64,000 nt of DNA from Naganishia liquefaciens (lineage: Eukaryota > Basidiomycota > Tremellomycetes > Filobasidiales > Filobasidiaceae): the NCBI GenBank assembly GCA_013423385.1, contig BLZA01000005.1, positions 824,502-888,501 of the forward strand. Reading direction: 5' to 3'. The translations under genes were made by a program, and so were the position numbers. How positions within the stretch are numbered: the first letter of the stretch is position 1; each line of letters opens with the position of its first letter. Positions 1 through 12,213 of the stretch are shown here, piece after piece. The notes beneath the pieces were generated by a model. It saw nothing but the letters and a program-made list of their open reading frames with translations. It did no database searches and had not been told where the DNA came from.

Positions 1-1074
1 AGTTTTGCGCTGGATTTCCCGCGCTTCGTGCAATTCGTCATGCAAGTCCATGGGACTATTACGCTGCCGACCATGTTCCCAATCCTCCATTCCGCTTTCA
101 CTCGCTCGACTCGCTGGACGTATACCTGCCTTCTGCGTTGCTCGAAGAAATTCCAGCAGACATCGTCGTCGAGCCTGTCTCGGTTGACTCGTTGACATTA
201 CGCTCGTATGAAGAATTCATGCTTCATCTGCCTGGTCCCTTCACCGACTGTAAACCCGATTGGCTGCACAACGTCGTCCGGCAGGTCAAGGACGTACGAC
301 ATCTCAACCTCCATATGGGACTGGAAGACGACATGGATCGGGACTCGCCTTATTACAGCAGACTGCCCCAGTATGATCCGTTCCCGGGATTTTGGGCGAA
401 AGACTTCCCGAATTTGCGGGAGGTGAATGTGTATTTCGTCACGAGGTACCGCAGGGACGTCGACAATCCATGTGATATTGTGAGTATATTACTCTGAGCG
501 ATTGTCAGGGTGTTCTAATCGCTTGATGTGACTGTAGCAAAGCTTTCGATACTTTTTCACCCACTTCACGGCGACGATCCGACATATCCGCTTCTTCGTA
601 CAGTATCCGGATGCCGGCGATATCATCGAATACATCCGCGAATTACCCCCGACCATTCTTCCCCATGACCGAAGCTTGCTCGCGTCTATCAATCGATACT
701 TTCCCACGCTCGAACAGCTCGACGCATTCCTGGAAACGATCGCGACGGCGTTACCGCAACTCGAATCGTTCGAAGTCAAATTTGACGATGAGCGCGCACA
801 CCCTCCGCCGCTTATTCACTATGCAGCCAGTATCCAGCGCGACGAAGCAGGCAAGACTGTCGTTCCTGTCATCACAGCCCACACCCGTAAGATCGATGGC
901 GAAGCAATGGCTTGGCTTGTGGATTCAGCGGCGGAGTTGATGGGCATCAGCTTGCACCCGCCGGGACTATGGGGATGGGAAGATGAGTTCGATGACGAAA
1001 CGTTTGAGAGGGAATTGTTTGAGGGTGTTCCGGATGGTGATGGACCGGATGAAGCCGATGAATGGGACTTTTAG
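1..1074 (+). CDS. F-box/LRR-like hypothetical protein, 3' part
   Basis: The reading frame is open from the left edge of the window, so the start lies outside. Exon 1 runs to about 479, then an intron of about 58 bp (gtgagt... ending ctgtag at about 537) and a final exon to the stop TAG at 1072-1074. The protein segment has spaced hydrophobic stretches (LDSLDVYLPSALLEEI, LEQLDAFLETIATALPQLES) as in the leucine-rich parts of fungal F-box proteins, and ends in a very acidic tail (DGDGPDEADEWDF). No F-box is visible because the N-terminus is missing. I do not recognise a specific family. That this is coding is supported by the long open frame, clean splice signals and matching phase. Confidence 0.6.
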
Positions 1075-1549
1075 ACTTAAAGGACGATCTGTCGCCCTTC
1101 GCTCAACAATATTGTCAGAGCGGTATCGGCCTTCAACAGATAGCTTTCTAGCGGATGTAATGCGAGCGAAGGTGGTGACGATGATCACCACCTATAGAAT
1201 AATCGTTATAGAGTCCTGCCCTAAGTGCAATCGTTGAATGGGAGTCATCCATACATCTCTCCCGTTGATGCAAGTCTGGAATCTCTGTTTGGAGGGGTCG
1301 CCATCCTCATGGTCGATTTGAGACCCACAGATGACCTCCATAAAAGCAGCGAGGGATCCACTCCATGTTCTGCTGACGTATCGAATCTGTGCTTCACCTC
1401 GTGATTGAATATATCTGACAAAGGGGAGTGCTAAGTGACGACAAATGTACGCTACATGTAGATCGGCAACCCAGAGTACACACGTGGAAGAAACTCCGTA
1501 CTTGTGGAAGTCAGATCTTACGACAATTCAAGAACAAAGGTAAAATCTA
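1075..1549. other. Intergenic stretch, no gene seen
   Basis: This stretch lies between the end of the first gene and the end of a weak minus-strand gene. No convincing frame, RNA gene or repeat was seen. Confidence 0.5.
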
Positions 1550-2147
1550 TCACAACTGTTCTAAGGGAATCGCAGCTGAAGATCGAACGTGAAGCCATCC
1601 TTTCTGGATGACCTGAAGCACCGGGTCGACAAGAAACTCTTCCAAAATTTCCGAGGAATCTGCCGAAGCAGCCAAGGGCCGGTTTCTCAAGGTCCTTCTG
1701 TCATCGTCTTGGGGCCACTCAAAGAACATCGAGACCTCTACAGGTATGGCATTGCAAGAGAGTTTGCGGGTTGGCATGACCTGCAGCATGAGTTCGACTA
1801 GAGAGTTGTTTTCAAACGCTAATTTCATCCAGACGTCGATTCTTCTTCCGAAGAGGCGAACCGTTTCAAGGAAAACCGGGAGAGGCTGATCCGCCAATCT
1901 TTGCCACGCCTCCGCGGACTGCAAGGAGCGGAAATAAGATAAATCTTCAAGCCACGACCGTGTACCGGTCGGGATCAAGCTGATGCAAATTGTGTATGCC
2001 GAATTTTCTGGAGCTTGATCCAACCCCTTTTGCCAATGTAGCAGAGTCCAACAGACTGAGTGGACAGGATTTTACAGCTGCACAGCTTGCACTTACAGAT
2101 AGTTGCAGCGTTCCGTTCTCGAAAGTCAACGCAGGATTCATCTGCTT
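1550..2147 (-). CDS. Weak F-box-like hypothetical gene or remnant
   Basis: A minus-strand frame of about 157 codons (2023-1550) reads like coding sequence (WLEDLSYFRSLQSAEAWQRL, FLETVRLFGRRIDVWMKLAF). Upstream, a 41-bp intron (gtaagt... ending ccactcag) joins in phase to a short piece DFRERNAATI. A stop codon precedes that piece and no clear start or F-box is seen. The gene is either a multi-exon gene whose first exons I cannot place or a decayed copy. Function unknown. Confidence 0.35.
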
Positions 2148-3549
2148 ATCAAGTTACCCCGAAACCTAAAAGCCGACGGAGTGTGTGTGAAGCCTCTCCA
2201 GCCAATGTTTTATAGACATGTGCTGAGATTCAAGCCGAAGCCATGAATGATGGATGACAATGGAGAAGAAATTGGAAGGCGTTTGTCGAAGTTCGTCTGT
2301 GTGGATATTTCCTGATGACGCTTGCAAAGATCTCGAATAGATCAATGTCTCTGAAGTAAAAGCAGACGTAATACCACTCACTATATTCGTACAGTAATTC
2401 TTTTGAGCACAGGTTTGAACTAATTCTTTTTTAGTGAAGAAACAACCAGAAGACATCATTCTTTCATTACTAGTAATTTGGATCTCACGGATGATACGCC
2501 ATGACGGCCGACTGCAATGGCATTCAGAACCTGAATGCAAGAATATGAGAACTATTCTGTATTTCTGCAGAGTACCTTGAAGGGACTAGGTTGAGGCAAT
2601 GACAAAAACCGTTTCGACTAGCCGATCGACTCGCGAATCATTCTATCGCGACAGATCGATGATCGATCTCACCGTCGAGCTCAGGCCTACCCTCCCGTCA
2701 CGTCACCGTGATGAAGACTCGAGATCGCCCCAAGCTGGGTAGAGTTCGTAATGTTAAAGCCACGGAGCTCATGCTCTTCCCCAAAGATACCTGTCTAAGC
2801 CAGCTTCGATATACTGCGCGAATCGAACGTCTGTGACTCCCCTATGACCCTGCAAGGAAGTGTGTCAACCTTACAACAATGCTTCGCTGTAATGGTTCAG
2901 CGTTGAACCATTCCTAAGGACTGAGAGAGCTTGAGTGTATGGGAAGATGTCTGCTTGCAGTGAAAAGCTAGTGAAGTTGGTAGAGACTGTAAGTTGGCAT
3001 GGAATGCAAAGCACGAGAAGAATCCGCGTGGCGCACTGAATGTGGAATACGAAGCGGAGCGTTGTTGAACTGTATTTTATCATAGTTCATCAAGCTCGTT
3101 TCTCTCTAGCTTTCTTGATTTCAGGCTGATGGGCATGAAAGGCGAAGTCTCTGCCAGGCGACGGCTGCTAAATACCTAAGAGTGTGACATCCATAGATCT
3201 GTGCTGATCGCTACAATCACCACCAGGCCTTGTGGAGGATCTAAATCCCCTGCTCAATAAAACAGGCTGTTGCACAAGTCGACGAGTCTCATGATCGCCC
3301 CTGAATATGCTTTGATCTCCTTAGCCTTCTTAGTCTTGAGTCCTTGTTTCCGCATGTTCAGTGTACGTTTGCAGTACTGGGGAAATCAAGGTGCAGGGAT
3401 GCGCCTGAATGATGAGAACGCTTCAGACGGAAGCAGACGCGGATGACGAATCGCGTGTTGTCTGACTTGTGATTCAATTGAGCCTCTTATCCCATGCGAA
3501 GACCCTTGTGTTCTGGTCTAGCGCTTCGTTGAGCTTGTTATGCCCGGCC
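2148..3549. other. Long intergenic region
   Basis: About 1.4 kb without a convincing gene. Short frames on both strands have no domain-like composition or consistent splice structure. The right end should hold the promoter and 5' UTR of the PX-domain gene. Confidence 0.45.
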
Positions 3550-5306
3550 ATGGCTGCACAGTCCTCCCTTACCACTTCACGACTCGCCGCGCTCTCCCTA
3601 TCGCCCTCGCGTATCGCGCAACTAGGCGTCAAGCACGACGCGCGGGAATCACACAGCTCGGGAGACGAGAATGTCAGCTCATCGCGCGAAGGGAAGAATG
3701 CTAGGAAAGCTGCGGAGGGAGACGTCGTTGGTGGAGAGCATGGGAAGCATGAAGCGAAGCAGGAAGGGTTAAGTGTGCGGCCGGATTTGTCACGGCGTTC
3801 CAGCACTCTCGAGTCGTTATCGGATGAAGGAGATGATGATAGCGGTCAACTGCAGGGCTGCGGAATCGAACAGGAGGATGACAAAGGGGAAGAGAGTAGC
3901 GAGGTTAAAACACAGGTGAACGATGCTGCAGGATCATCGACAATAGGTACACCGCCTGCGCACGATTCATCACCGATCTCGGCGTCGACTAGCACCGCTT
4001 CACCGAAACCCGCGAACAATACAATCTCGACCGCCCGTGCTGGATCCAGCAGGGACCGATCGCCTCCCCCGAGCTACGAGCACGCCATCTTACCGAGCGC
4101 TCTTCAACAATCATCTGCGGCTTCGGTGTCGACGGATCAGAGTGTACGATCGATGAGCGCAACTGCACGCGGGAAGCAGCGTGATACTGGGAATACCAAT
4201 GAAGGGGATGTCAACGATAGTCGGACAGCTACCGGAAGTGCTGGTCAGCGAAGGGGCGAGCCTATGCTGGAGCTTTTGCCAAATTCGGACACCGAAGAGG
4301 AAGACGTCTTCTCGTCAAGTCAAATACGGACAGAACCGTCGACCGGGACAGCATCGGAACGGCGTGTCCCAAACGATCCACATCATAACCCGGCAAATCG
4401 GTCACCACAGACTCCCGCAATATTCCTTCCAGCCCTGGGTCAGCCATCATCCGGTAAACGGAGACACCGTCCACTGCTCGCAAAGTCCTCGCGGACACGC
4501 TCATCCTATACCGGTCCGGTGGAAATCATCGATCGCTCGGGGGAAGGATGGGCTGATTCGCTCGTGGAAGAGGACGCGGCCAGCGACTCTGCCGAAGTGT
4601 ACGATGTCTCCTCGAGTCATGAATCCCTGCCGGCGCGTCCAAACTTGGCCTCGAGTACATCATCCTTTATCCGATCGCTGCCTTCACCGTCATCTGGCGC
4701 ATTCACGCAGGACGTCAGGATCCTCGGATGGAAGATTGTCGGTGGCCGGACGGGGAAAGCGAGCGTGCGCGAAGGAGGTGGACGTGCCGGGGACGCTGAA
4801 ACGGCAGAGGAACACGGTCACGAAGAGGATCAGCAGAAGCCGAGGATGGGTGCATATGTCGGTGAGTCTTGCGGTGCACGCCAAAAAGTGCCAATGGGCT
4901 GACGTTGCGATCAGTTTATGAATGTCAAGTCATGACTCGGCAAGGCACGAAGATTTTGCGTATGCGGCGGTACAATGACTTTTTGGCGCTATACAATGCA
5001 CTAAGAAAGGCGTTCCCGGTAAGTACCGACTCGAGTCGCTGTGGGTCTTCGACTGATCCGGTTTTTCCACCTTGACAGAACGCCGGTGCCAGTCTTCCTC
5101 CTCTGCCGCCAAAGAACAGGCTATGTGCGCACGACCGACATTCCGCATGACCACGGATTGACTCCTACTTTTTGCATGTAGCAAAATTCGAACCGACGTA
5201 TCTCGGCAAGCGGCAAGTGAAACTGCAGTTTTGGTTGAAGAGCGTGCTTTTACATCCCAACCTTGGCGCGCACGAGGCGGTACGACGGTTTGTTGTGGAC
5301 GTGTAG
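3550..5306 (+). CDS. PX-domain protein with long disordered N-terminus
   Basis: Four exons: 3550-4861, 4915-5018, 5079-5124 and 5182-5306, all with GT...AG introns of 53-60 bp and matching phase. The start ATG at 3550 has a good context (CCATGG); the frame stays open upstream only from a GTG. The first ~430 residues are Ser/Thr/Glu-rich and probably disordered. The C-terminal ~110 residues form a PX domain: VYECQV, then RMRRYNDFLALYNALRKAFP, the proline-rich loop LPPLPPKN, and KFEPTYLGKRQVKLQFWL. PX domains bind phosphoinositides, usually PI3P on endosomes or vacuoles. A C-terminal PX after a disordered region recalls yeast Ypt35, but I cannot show orthology. Confidence 0.8.
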
Positions 5307-5534
5307 CGAGGTAGGTATATAGGTATCGGTTGCATAGGTCTACGTAACGTCCGAGTTGTATACGTATATGTAAGGTTCGGACTGTCTACGGAATTCAAGC
5401 ACATCCGACAAGGCAAAGATGTTTGCATTTTTCTCCTCGGACATTGCTTTTTCCGCATCTCACTTATTTACAGATTCTTGCATGTTTCTTTTCCCATTTC
5501 AGCGTATTTCATCACTCGGCAAGCTCACTTGCAT

Positions 5535-6728
5535 CTAATCCAGATTCTCCCATCCCATATCCTCCAAGCTCCAACCAAAGATCATCTTGGTCTTGCGAAT
5601 ATCGCCTTGCTCGTAATTGCACAAATGCAACAACTTGCCTGGCTCCTCGTGCACACGCAAGAGGGCTTCAAAGTCTTCCTGATCGAGCGTAAAGATCTGC
5701 CCCACACCACCCGCGTCAGCCCGCAATATCGTCAAATCACATACGAGGAAACGCACATCAAAGTTATCCCTCATCCGTTTCGGGTTGACCGTCTTGGGCA
5801 CGGCTGTCCACCCGCGTTGGACGGCCCAGGAGAGGAGGACGGTCCCCTCGGGCTTGGCGTATTTCTGGGCGAGACGCTTGGTGGTCGGGTCGGTGAGGAC
5901 GGGGGAAAGGTTCGGGCCTTGGGGTTGGCCGAGGGCTACGTGAGGGAAGGGATAGTTAACGGGTGTGGGCGGGGAGAGCGGAGGGGGGGGGAGGNNNNNN
6001 NNNNNNNNNNNNNNNNNNNNNNNNNNNNNNNNNNNNNNNNNNNNNNNNNNNNNNNNNNNNNNNNNNNNNNNNNNNNNNNNNNNNNNNNNNNNNNNNNNNN
6101 NNNNNNNNNNNNNNNNNNNNNNNNNNNNNNNNNNNNNNNNNNNNNNNNNNNNNNNNNNNNNNNNNNNNNNNNNNNNNNNNNNNNNNNNNNNNNNNNNNNN
6201 NNNNNNNNNNNNNNNNNNNNNNNNNNNNNNNNNNNNNNNNNNNNNNNNNNNNNNNNNNNNNNGGGGGGGGGGGGGGGTGTCGAGAAACGTACGTAAAGAT
6301 CAATGTACGAGATTCCGAGGGCATCGAGGGAAGATTGGAAGCCCCTTTGAACGCATCCGTGGTGTTCGTTTCTAATCACCCCGCCGTCAACCGAGTCCGC
6401 TCACGCCTCCCGCCGACATTACACTCACGTCAACTTGGTCGTCACGAAAATCTCCTCCCTCGGGACCCCACTGTCCCTCACGGCCTTACCCACGGCTTGC
6501 TCATTCCCGTACCCGTACGCGGTATCGAGGTGCCTGTACCCGACGCTGAGGCATTCCTTGACCATTTCGTAGGTTTCAGGGTTATCCTGCGTGGGCGTGG
6601 GCTTGCCCATCCAGCAGCTGCGGAGAAGGGAATAATGGGTCAGCCGGAGGCGGGAGAGGCGGGATGTTTGCGTACCCCATGCCGATGGCGGGGATGGCGT
6701 GTCCCGTGTTGAGCTTGAGTGTGAGCAT
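5535..6728 (-). CDS. Aldo-keto reductase, interrupted by an assembly gap
   Basis: Start ATG at 6728-6726 ([18 protein letters not shown]), stop TAG at 5537-5535. Visible exons give the AKR N-terminal pattern: cofactor/active-site strand [20 protein letters not shown] with the catalytic Asp and Tyr, then FVTTKL with the catalytic Lys, and NEHHG...[13 protein letters not shown]. After the gap come [19 protein letters not shown] and [10 protein letters not shown], and after one more intron the C-terminal helices. The part with the catalytic His and the middle of the TIM barrel falls in the N run at 5995-6262 and flanking G/C tracts. The product should be a soluble NADPH-dependent carbonyl reductase; its substrate cannot be inferred. 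Confidence 0.85.
5995..6262. other. Run of Ns (assembly gap) flanked by poly-G
   Basis: 268 undetermined bases. The left side is G-rich (a run of 9-10 G) and the right side starts with 15 consecutive G at 6263-6277. The gap lies inside the aldo-keto reductase gene, probably starting in an intron (donor gtacgt on the minus strand just beyond the poly-C). Its stated length may not be real, since about 110 residues of the protein are missing. Confidence 0.95.
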
Positions 6729-7308
6729 GGTGGCGTGTGTGGTGAGGGGTCCCTCTCTGCCTACTCACCTGTCCCTTGTGTGGTATATATAGCTCAGCCC
6801 GCACAGTCGGACCAGGCCGAACGCGGTATTACGTCATCCACCCTGCGCCGAACGCCGACGTTTTTTCGGTGGCAATCAATCCCGCCGATGAAGCGTTTCA
6901 GCCCTTAATGAGCATCTCACCCACCCAGAACAGCGGAGAGACCAATGCCAGACGAAGAGAGTCTCGCAGGCACACTGCGGCAACGCACCGCCGCACGTCA
7001 ACCGGTCGCGCACGATCCGCACGGCGTCAACGCCTTGCTTGGGAGGCTACGGTGCGCTTCAGCCTCACCATTCGTCCGTAAAGGGCATGTCACGCTGAAA
7101 CGAGGTCACACAGAATCGAGCAGGAACGGCATCGTCAGAATCAAGTCGCTCGTGCGGCGGCCAGGGGACTCGGAAGGGATCCGCGCGCGCGCGCGCGGTA
7201 TGGCTATGGATCGGGGAACGGGGCAGATGCGCCGCCGCATAGGTTGTGAGTCCCGCGTGTGTGGTGGGGCGCGAGAGATTTTGAATTTGTGCGCGCGTGC
7301 TGAGTCGA

Positions 7309-8680
7309 ATGGAGAAAAGCTCTTTTCATACGAATCAAGTAGATCCGACGGCCATACACGAGACGTCCGACCGTCAGGGATCCCGACGGCGTACGCCCGG
7401 TCCGTCGGCGCCCAAGTCATGGATGGCCGTCACGTCGTTTGCGAGTCCCCCGGCGCGGACGGTCGTCCCCACGACGAGGCAAACTTGCAAGGCAACGCAA
7501 GCTGATCGACGGTGGAGGGTGTACGAGGGATGGTGCGAGGTCGTCTTGAGGGAGTTTATCGGGGAAGGCCAGTTACCGTGGGAGATCCGTCAAAGGCGTG
7601 CGCGCACGGGGATCAGTCGATGGGGCGGCCATCAAGCTGGCGGCACGACAACACGCTCGATGGCACCGAATGGACCGCGGCCGTTGGTGGATACGACGTA
7701 TGACGTGCTGGCCCGGTACATGGACCCGATCGGGGATGAGCCTTGTTGGCTTGCGGATCCCGAGGTGAAGCGGTTCCTGGGTGTGAGCGGGAGGATGACG
7801 GTCATCCTGCATGGCGTTTGGCAAGGCTATTTGACGTGGCGCGCGGTCAGGGACTGTGCAAGGGGAGACGAAGAGGGAGAGCGCATATCAGATGTCGAGG
7901 GAGACGAGGAATGGGACGCCGATGAGCGCCTCCCGGGTACGGAAACGTCTGTCGAGCACCTTCCCATCCTCGATTTCTCCTTTATGCGTTTCAACCCATC
8001 ATCATCATCATCATCATCATCACCCGCAACGACACCCTCCCGCGCTCTCACGCGCCACCTTGTCGACCCCGCCGTTCGCCGCTCCGTCCATGCAATATCT
8101 TTTGCCGGCGCGAATATCACCCTCCGACACGCCGTCGAGCTCTTGACGGGAAAGACCACCCCACGCAGCAGCATCCCGTGGGGTCGACTGCGGAGCGTCT
8201 CGTTGGCGGGCCTCGCGTCAGAGTCGATCGAGGATGCCAGAGTCGCGTTGGGCAAGCTCGCGCGTGCGTGTCCGGGGCTCGAGGTAAGTCGACTCCCTGG
8301 ACGCGGATGGGGGCCGAGGCTGAGTAAGATTCTCGCGTTCTGGTAAATAGTTTCTGGACCTATCGGGTATCCAACTGCGTCCCGGACAGGACGTCCCCTG
8401 GCGTACCCTCCTGACGACGTTCCTTGGTCCCCGGCCGAACGGGACGTGGAATTGCCCTCAATTGCGAATGCTCGGGATGCGGGATTGGAGGGTTGCGGTG
8501 CCGGGATGCCACGACAGGAGGGGCGGAGAAAGCGCGACGGCGGCAGCGGCGGCGGACAAGGGACCAGAAGGGGAAGATGAGGGAGGGGAGGCTGGCGAAT
8601 TGGAGGGCTTCGAGGTCGAAGTGAAACGTTTGGTGAGGGGGTTTGGTAGACCGAGATGGGTCGAGCTTGTCGTGCGGTAG
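7309..8680 (+). CDS. LRR-like hypothetical protein
   Basis: Two exons are clear: one ending at 8283 and one from 8351 to the stop at 8678-8680. The 67-bp intron (gtaagt...aaatag) joins ACPGLE to FLDLSGIQLRPGQDVPW in phase. The ATG at 7309 is the first Met in frame; the N-terminal ~100 residues are basic and low-complexity, so the true start may be later or in another exon. A run of TCA codons near 8000 gives poly-Ser. The C-terminal half has leucine-rich strand-helix units (WGRLRSVSLAGL, PQLRMLGMRDWRV) like those of fungal F-box/LRR proteins. Exact role unknown. Confidence 0.55.
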
Positions 8681-8907
8681 CGCGCTGGCAAAGCAATGTT
8701 GTTTGAGCATGACTGGCGCGATTAGCGTCAAGTCTATTCATCAGGGCATATTGTGATACAACTCTGAAACGCGCCTTGTTGCGTATTATATACTGAGCAT
8801 GATGCACTTTTGAGCGCATTTGTCGTGATTCTATGTCGTTTTCCGTGGCAATATCTATGTTATCCGTCGTCTATGTAATTCTTTCCTTTTCCCTTCTGTC
8901 CATTCAC

Positions 8908-10963
8908 CTAGACCACCTCGGTCGGCTCGGTCTTGACAGTACTGGCGTATCCGGTTTTACCGGTCGCAACGCTATCGATCGTGTCGTTCTTGGCGACCGT
9001 CTGCGGCTCGACAGGCGCGTACTTTGACTTGCTGCGCAGGATCTTGCCGTATCTTCGGATCAGGAACAACGGGAGGATCATCAAGATCGAGAGACCGCCG
9101 AGCAGGGAGGATCCGGGTCCGAGGCCGAGATTAACATAAAGCGGATGGCCGATGAGTCTGGTGGGAATTGACAAGATTAGCGGGTGTTGCGGAGACGACG
9201 TGATGAGCGCTGGCTACTTACGGAAAGGCGGCGGCTATGACGGATCGAATGAATGCGTTGGCTGCGAGAATCGATCCAGGGTAGACGTAGTAGCTCGTGG
9301 TGAGGTACATGATGATCGACTGGAAGAGCAAGAAAATGCTGAGAGAGGAAAGATGAGTTAGGGCCGAAGCTGGATAAGATTTTACAGGCAACTTACCCGG
9401 GCAGGTACAACGATGCGGCAATAATCGGCACAATCCAGTGGACCTCGGGACGACTCACCCAACCGAAGAAAAAGGTCGAGATGGGAATCAGGATGGACAC
9501 GTAGAGCGCCAAGTCGAGTCGGACTTCGGCCTCGGGTTCCTTGTCGCCGTCGTAGAGCGGATTGATAACGTATACCTGGTAGGCACAGTACCCAGCATAT
9601 GCGGCACCGCCGGTGACAAAGTATCCCATAAAAGCGAGACCTTGCTGGCCGGCGTTGAAGTGGTAAATGTCGCCAAAGACGAGAGGGAAGGATTCAAAAA
9701 AGAGGTAGAACACTGCGTAGGGGTACAGCGGACACGGTCAGGCATGCGAATAACGGCCTCGACATGGGAAACTTACAGCCGTAGCACAAGCCGAGATATA
9801 CGGACAAGAACAAGGGCGCCGGATCCGTCATCAGTTGCAGCGGTCGAATCAAGCTGTTCTTCATCAATTGCCCAAACGATACACCCTCCTGTTCCCTTTG
9901 ACCGTGGCTCTTGATGTCTTGACGACCGGTCAAGGCGCGCAACCTCGCCGCACGCTTGTACAAGATGTTGGAGTGGAGCGTTTCAGGCAAAAGGAAGAAC
10001 AAGGCGATCCACGTGGCGCAGGTGACGAAGAAGAGAAGCCAGAGCGGCCACCGCCACCCGAGGTACATGGCGCTGTATCCACCGATCGTCGGCGCCAGGA
10101 TGGGTCCGAGAACGGCGCCCATGGACCACGCGCCGATAACGTACGCGAGTTTCTTCTTGGGCCACATGTCGGCGAGCGTGGCGCCTCCGGTGGAGAGCGC
10201 GGGGGAACCAAAGAAGCCCGCGAGCGCGCGTGAGACGAGGACGGTTGCCATGTTTTGCGCGACGGCCGAGGTGAGGGTGAAGAGGCCAAAGAGGAAGAGA
10301 CTGGTGATGTAGACGGGTGTTCGACCGAGCGAGGGCAATTCCTGCATGGGCACGAGGATCGCGGGCCCGAGGCCGTAAAAGGCGACAAAGAGCGATAGTC
10401 CGAGCGTGGCGACGACGAGTGATGAATTGTATTCTTCCATCAGGCCGGGGATCGAGGGCGTATAGATGGAGCTGCCGGCGTATATCGAGAATGTCAAGAG
10501 CATAATTTGAACCGTGACAAACATTCTCTTGCGGAATGACCAGTTCCTGTGTTCGGTGGTGGCATGTCAGTGTTGCGGCGCGACAAGCTTTGAAAAAAAA
10601 AAAAAGGTCAAGGGACCCGACTCACTGAGGATTCTCTGGATCCTGGTCATCATACCAATCCACGGATTCAGGTTCGCCCACGGCTTCACCCGCCCATCCT
10701 TCGGCTCCTTCTTCCACAATCGGTCGCTGCTTGGGATACGTCTGCGCCGGCGCAAGTGCCGCGTCGAGGTCGCGCTCGACGACGGTGGCTGTCTCGCTGC
10801 GTAACGACGAGGCTGGGGTGACATGTCCAGACGTCTGGTATCGCGGCGGAAGGACGTAGTCGGGTTTCTCTTCCGGGTAAGCAAAGAGCTTGTGGGATGT
10901 TGATGTCGGTAGGACGAGGCGTGCTACCTGACCAAAAGTAGAGTCCCGCAGGGTGTGGTACAT
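8908..10963 (-). CDS. MFS transporter, DHA1 (drug/polyamine) type
   Basis: Start ATG at 10963-10961, stop TAG at 8910-8908, with at least six exons. The ~110-residue N-terminal cytosolic part ends DWYDDQDPENPQNWSFRKR, the NPxNWS motif that precedes TM1 in fungal DHA1 transporters. The TM region follows: SSIYTPSIPGLMEEY, the motif-A-like loop ELPSLGRTPVYI, SRALAGFFGSPALSTGGATLADMW, GAVLGPILAPTIGGY, WRWPLWLLF and LPET. After the central loop come TMs FYLFFESFPLVFGDIYHF and GWVSRPEVHWIVPII, and the last pair ending LFLIRRYGKILR. This is a full 12-TM layout for the plasma membrane. The closest named group is polyamine/multidrug H+ antiporters (Tpo/Flr-like); the actual substrate is unknown. Confidence 0.9.
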
Positions 10964-12213
10964 GGTGGAACGGCAGGTGGGTTTGAGGGATTTGCTAGCG
11001 AGGTATGGACGATTGTTTCGGGTGTCAGGAATAGAGCAAGTAGACGGTTGTCGAGAATACGGAAACGGACGTTTTGTGTCTCTCGTTACAGAAATGACGG
11101 TGGGCGATCTGCTTCTATATATCAAGCACGAGTCTCAAGGCTTGAAACGTCTTGTGCTTGCGACGAGTGGAGACCTAGGTGGAGCACGTACCAAGCTGAC
11201 ATAGCGAAGAGGTACATGAAAGCTGCTTGTCAAGGCGATATCTTTATAAATTCACCGCCAACTGCAGACTCGCGATTTCTAATTCCCCTGGAACCGCCAA
11301 CCTCCACCGCTCAAAAGTTCCAAAAGTTTCCCTGGCCCTGAAGATCTCGCACATGGCTTAGCAATACCGATTCGATCGCAGGCCCGGCGTTAGTCGCGCC
11401 CGGGGGCTAGTACCTGAAACGTGACAGAGAGTGGAGGCCGGCCTGGCCAAGCGACACGGTAATCAGAGAAAGCCACAACAGAGAAATACAGAGAGCGCTA
11501 CGAGACTGCTCTATAGACTACCAGCTCTATCTCCCGTTGCTCTCGTCGTTGACAGCTGGGAATGGCTGGGAAAGATGGGGGGGGGAGGGGGGAGGGGGCT
11601 TGGTAGCGGTTTGATCAGAATGATTCGTTTGAAGAGCGTGCTCGCGCTAAAACAGCTAGCTGGACGCGTGTGAGGACTGGTATAGTGCTGGTGGAGGACG
11701 GGATAGCCGGTGGGAGGGTACCTTGTAGCAAGACGTCATATACCTGATAGATGCACAAGCAAAGGTCAAGGCGCGCTAGGTGAATGTCAGCTAGATCTGA
11801 TAGGGAGCTTTGTAAAGCGGTCAAATGAGGAGTGAGTCAAGCCCGTGGGTATACTGCATCCTACTACTTTGAGCTGGGCATCAGAAATGCGAATGCGAAA
11901 TGCTGGCGATGTGCAGCTTGCAAGGGCCATAGCATCCATCGGCCATCCTGTCGAGCGATCCGACACGGCGGACGAGCGCCAAAGAGTCCTTCCTCGCCCG
12001 GCTGGCGACGGAGAGCGAGTCGCGCGCAGGAGAAGCGCGCACGTGATCACTTGGCCGGGGACCCCGCACCGGGCAGCGGGAGAAGCGGGAGGGGAGGCAC
12101 CCGGGCCACGGGCTACGGGCTACAGGCAGGCCAATACAGACGAGGCCGACTTGGGGGGGGGGAAGCCGAGTTTCTGGAGGGGATGGCATCGGGAAATAAA
12201 TTAACGCATCGCC
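10964..12213. promoter_or_regulatory. Divergent intergenic region with G-tract
   Basis: This region separates the start of the DHA1 transporter (minus) from the start of the F-box/LRR-type gene (plus), so it should hold both promoters. No gene is seen in it. It contains a G-rich tract G9-A-G6-A-G5 at 11577-11598 and a second run of 9 G near 12153-12161, both on the plus strand. Confidence 0.5.

Noticed and set aside
3469-3549. Upstream extension of the PX-domain gene
   Set aside because: That start would be GTG; the ATG at 3550 has a good context and fungi rarely use GTG.
5936-6712. Open frames running through the N gap on both strands
   Set aside because: They exist only because N codons are not read as stops; the real gene here is the minus-strand aldo-keto reductase.
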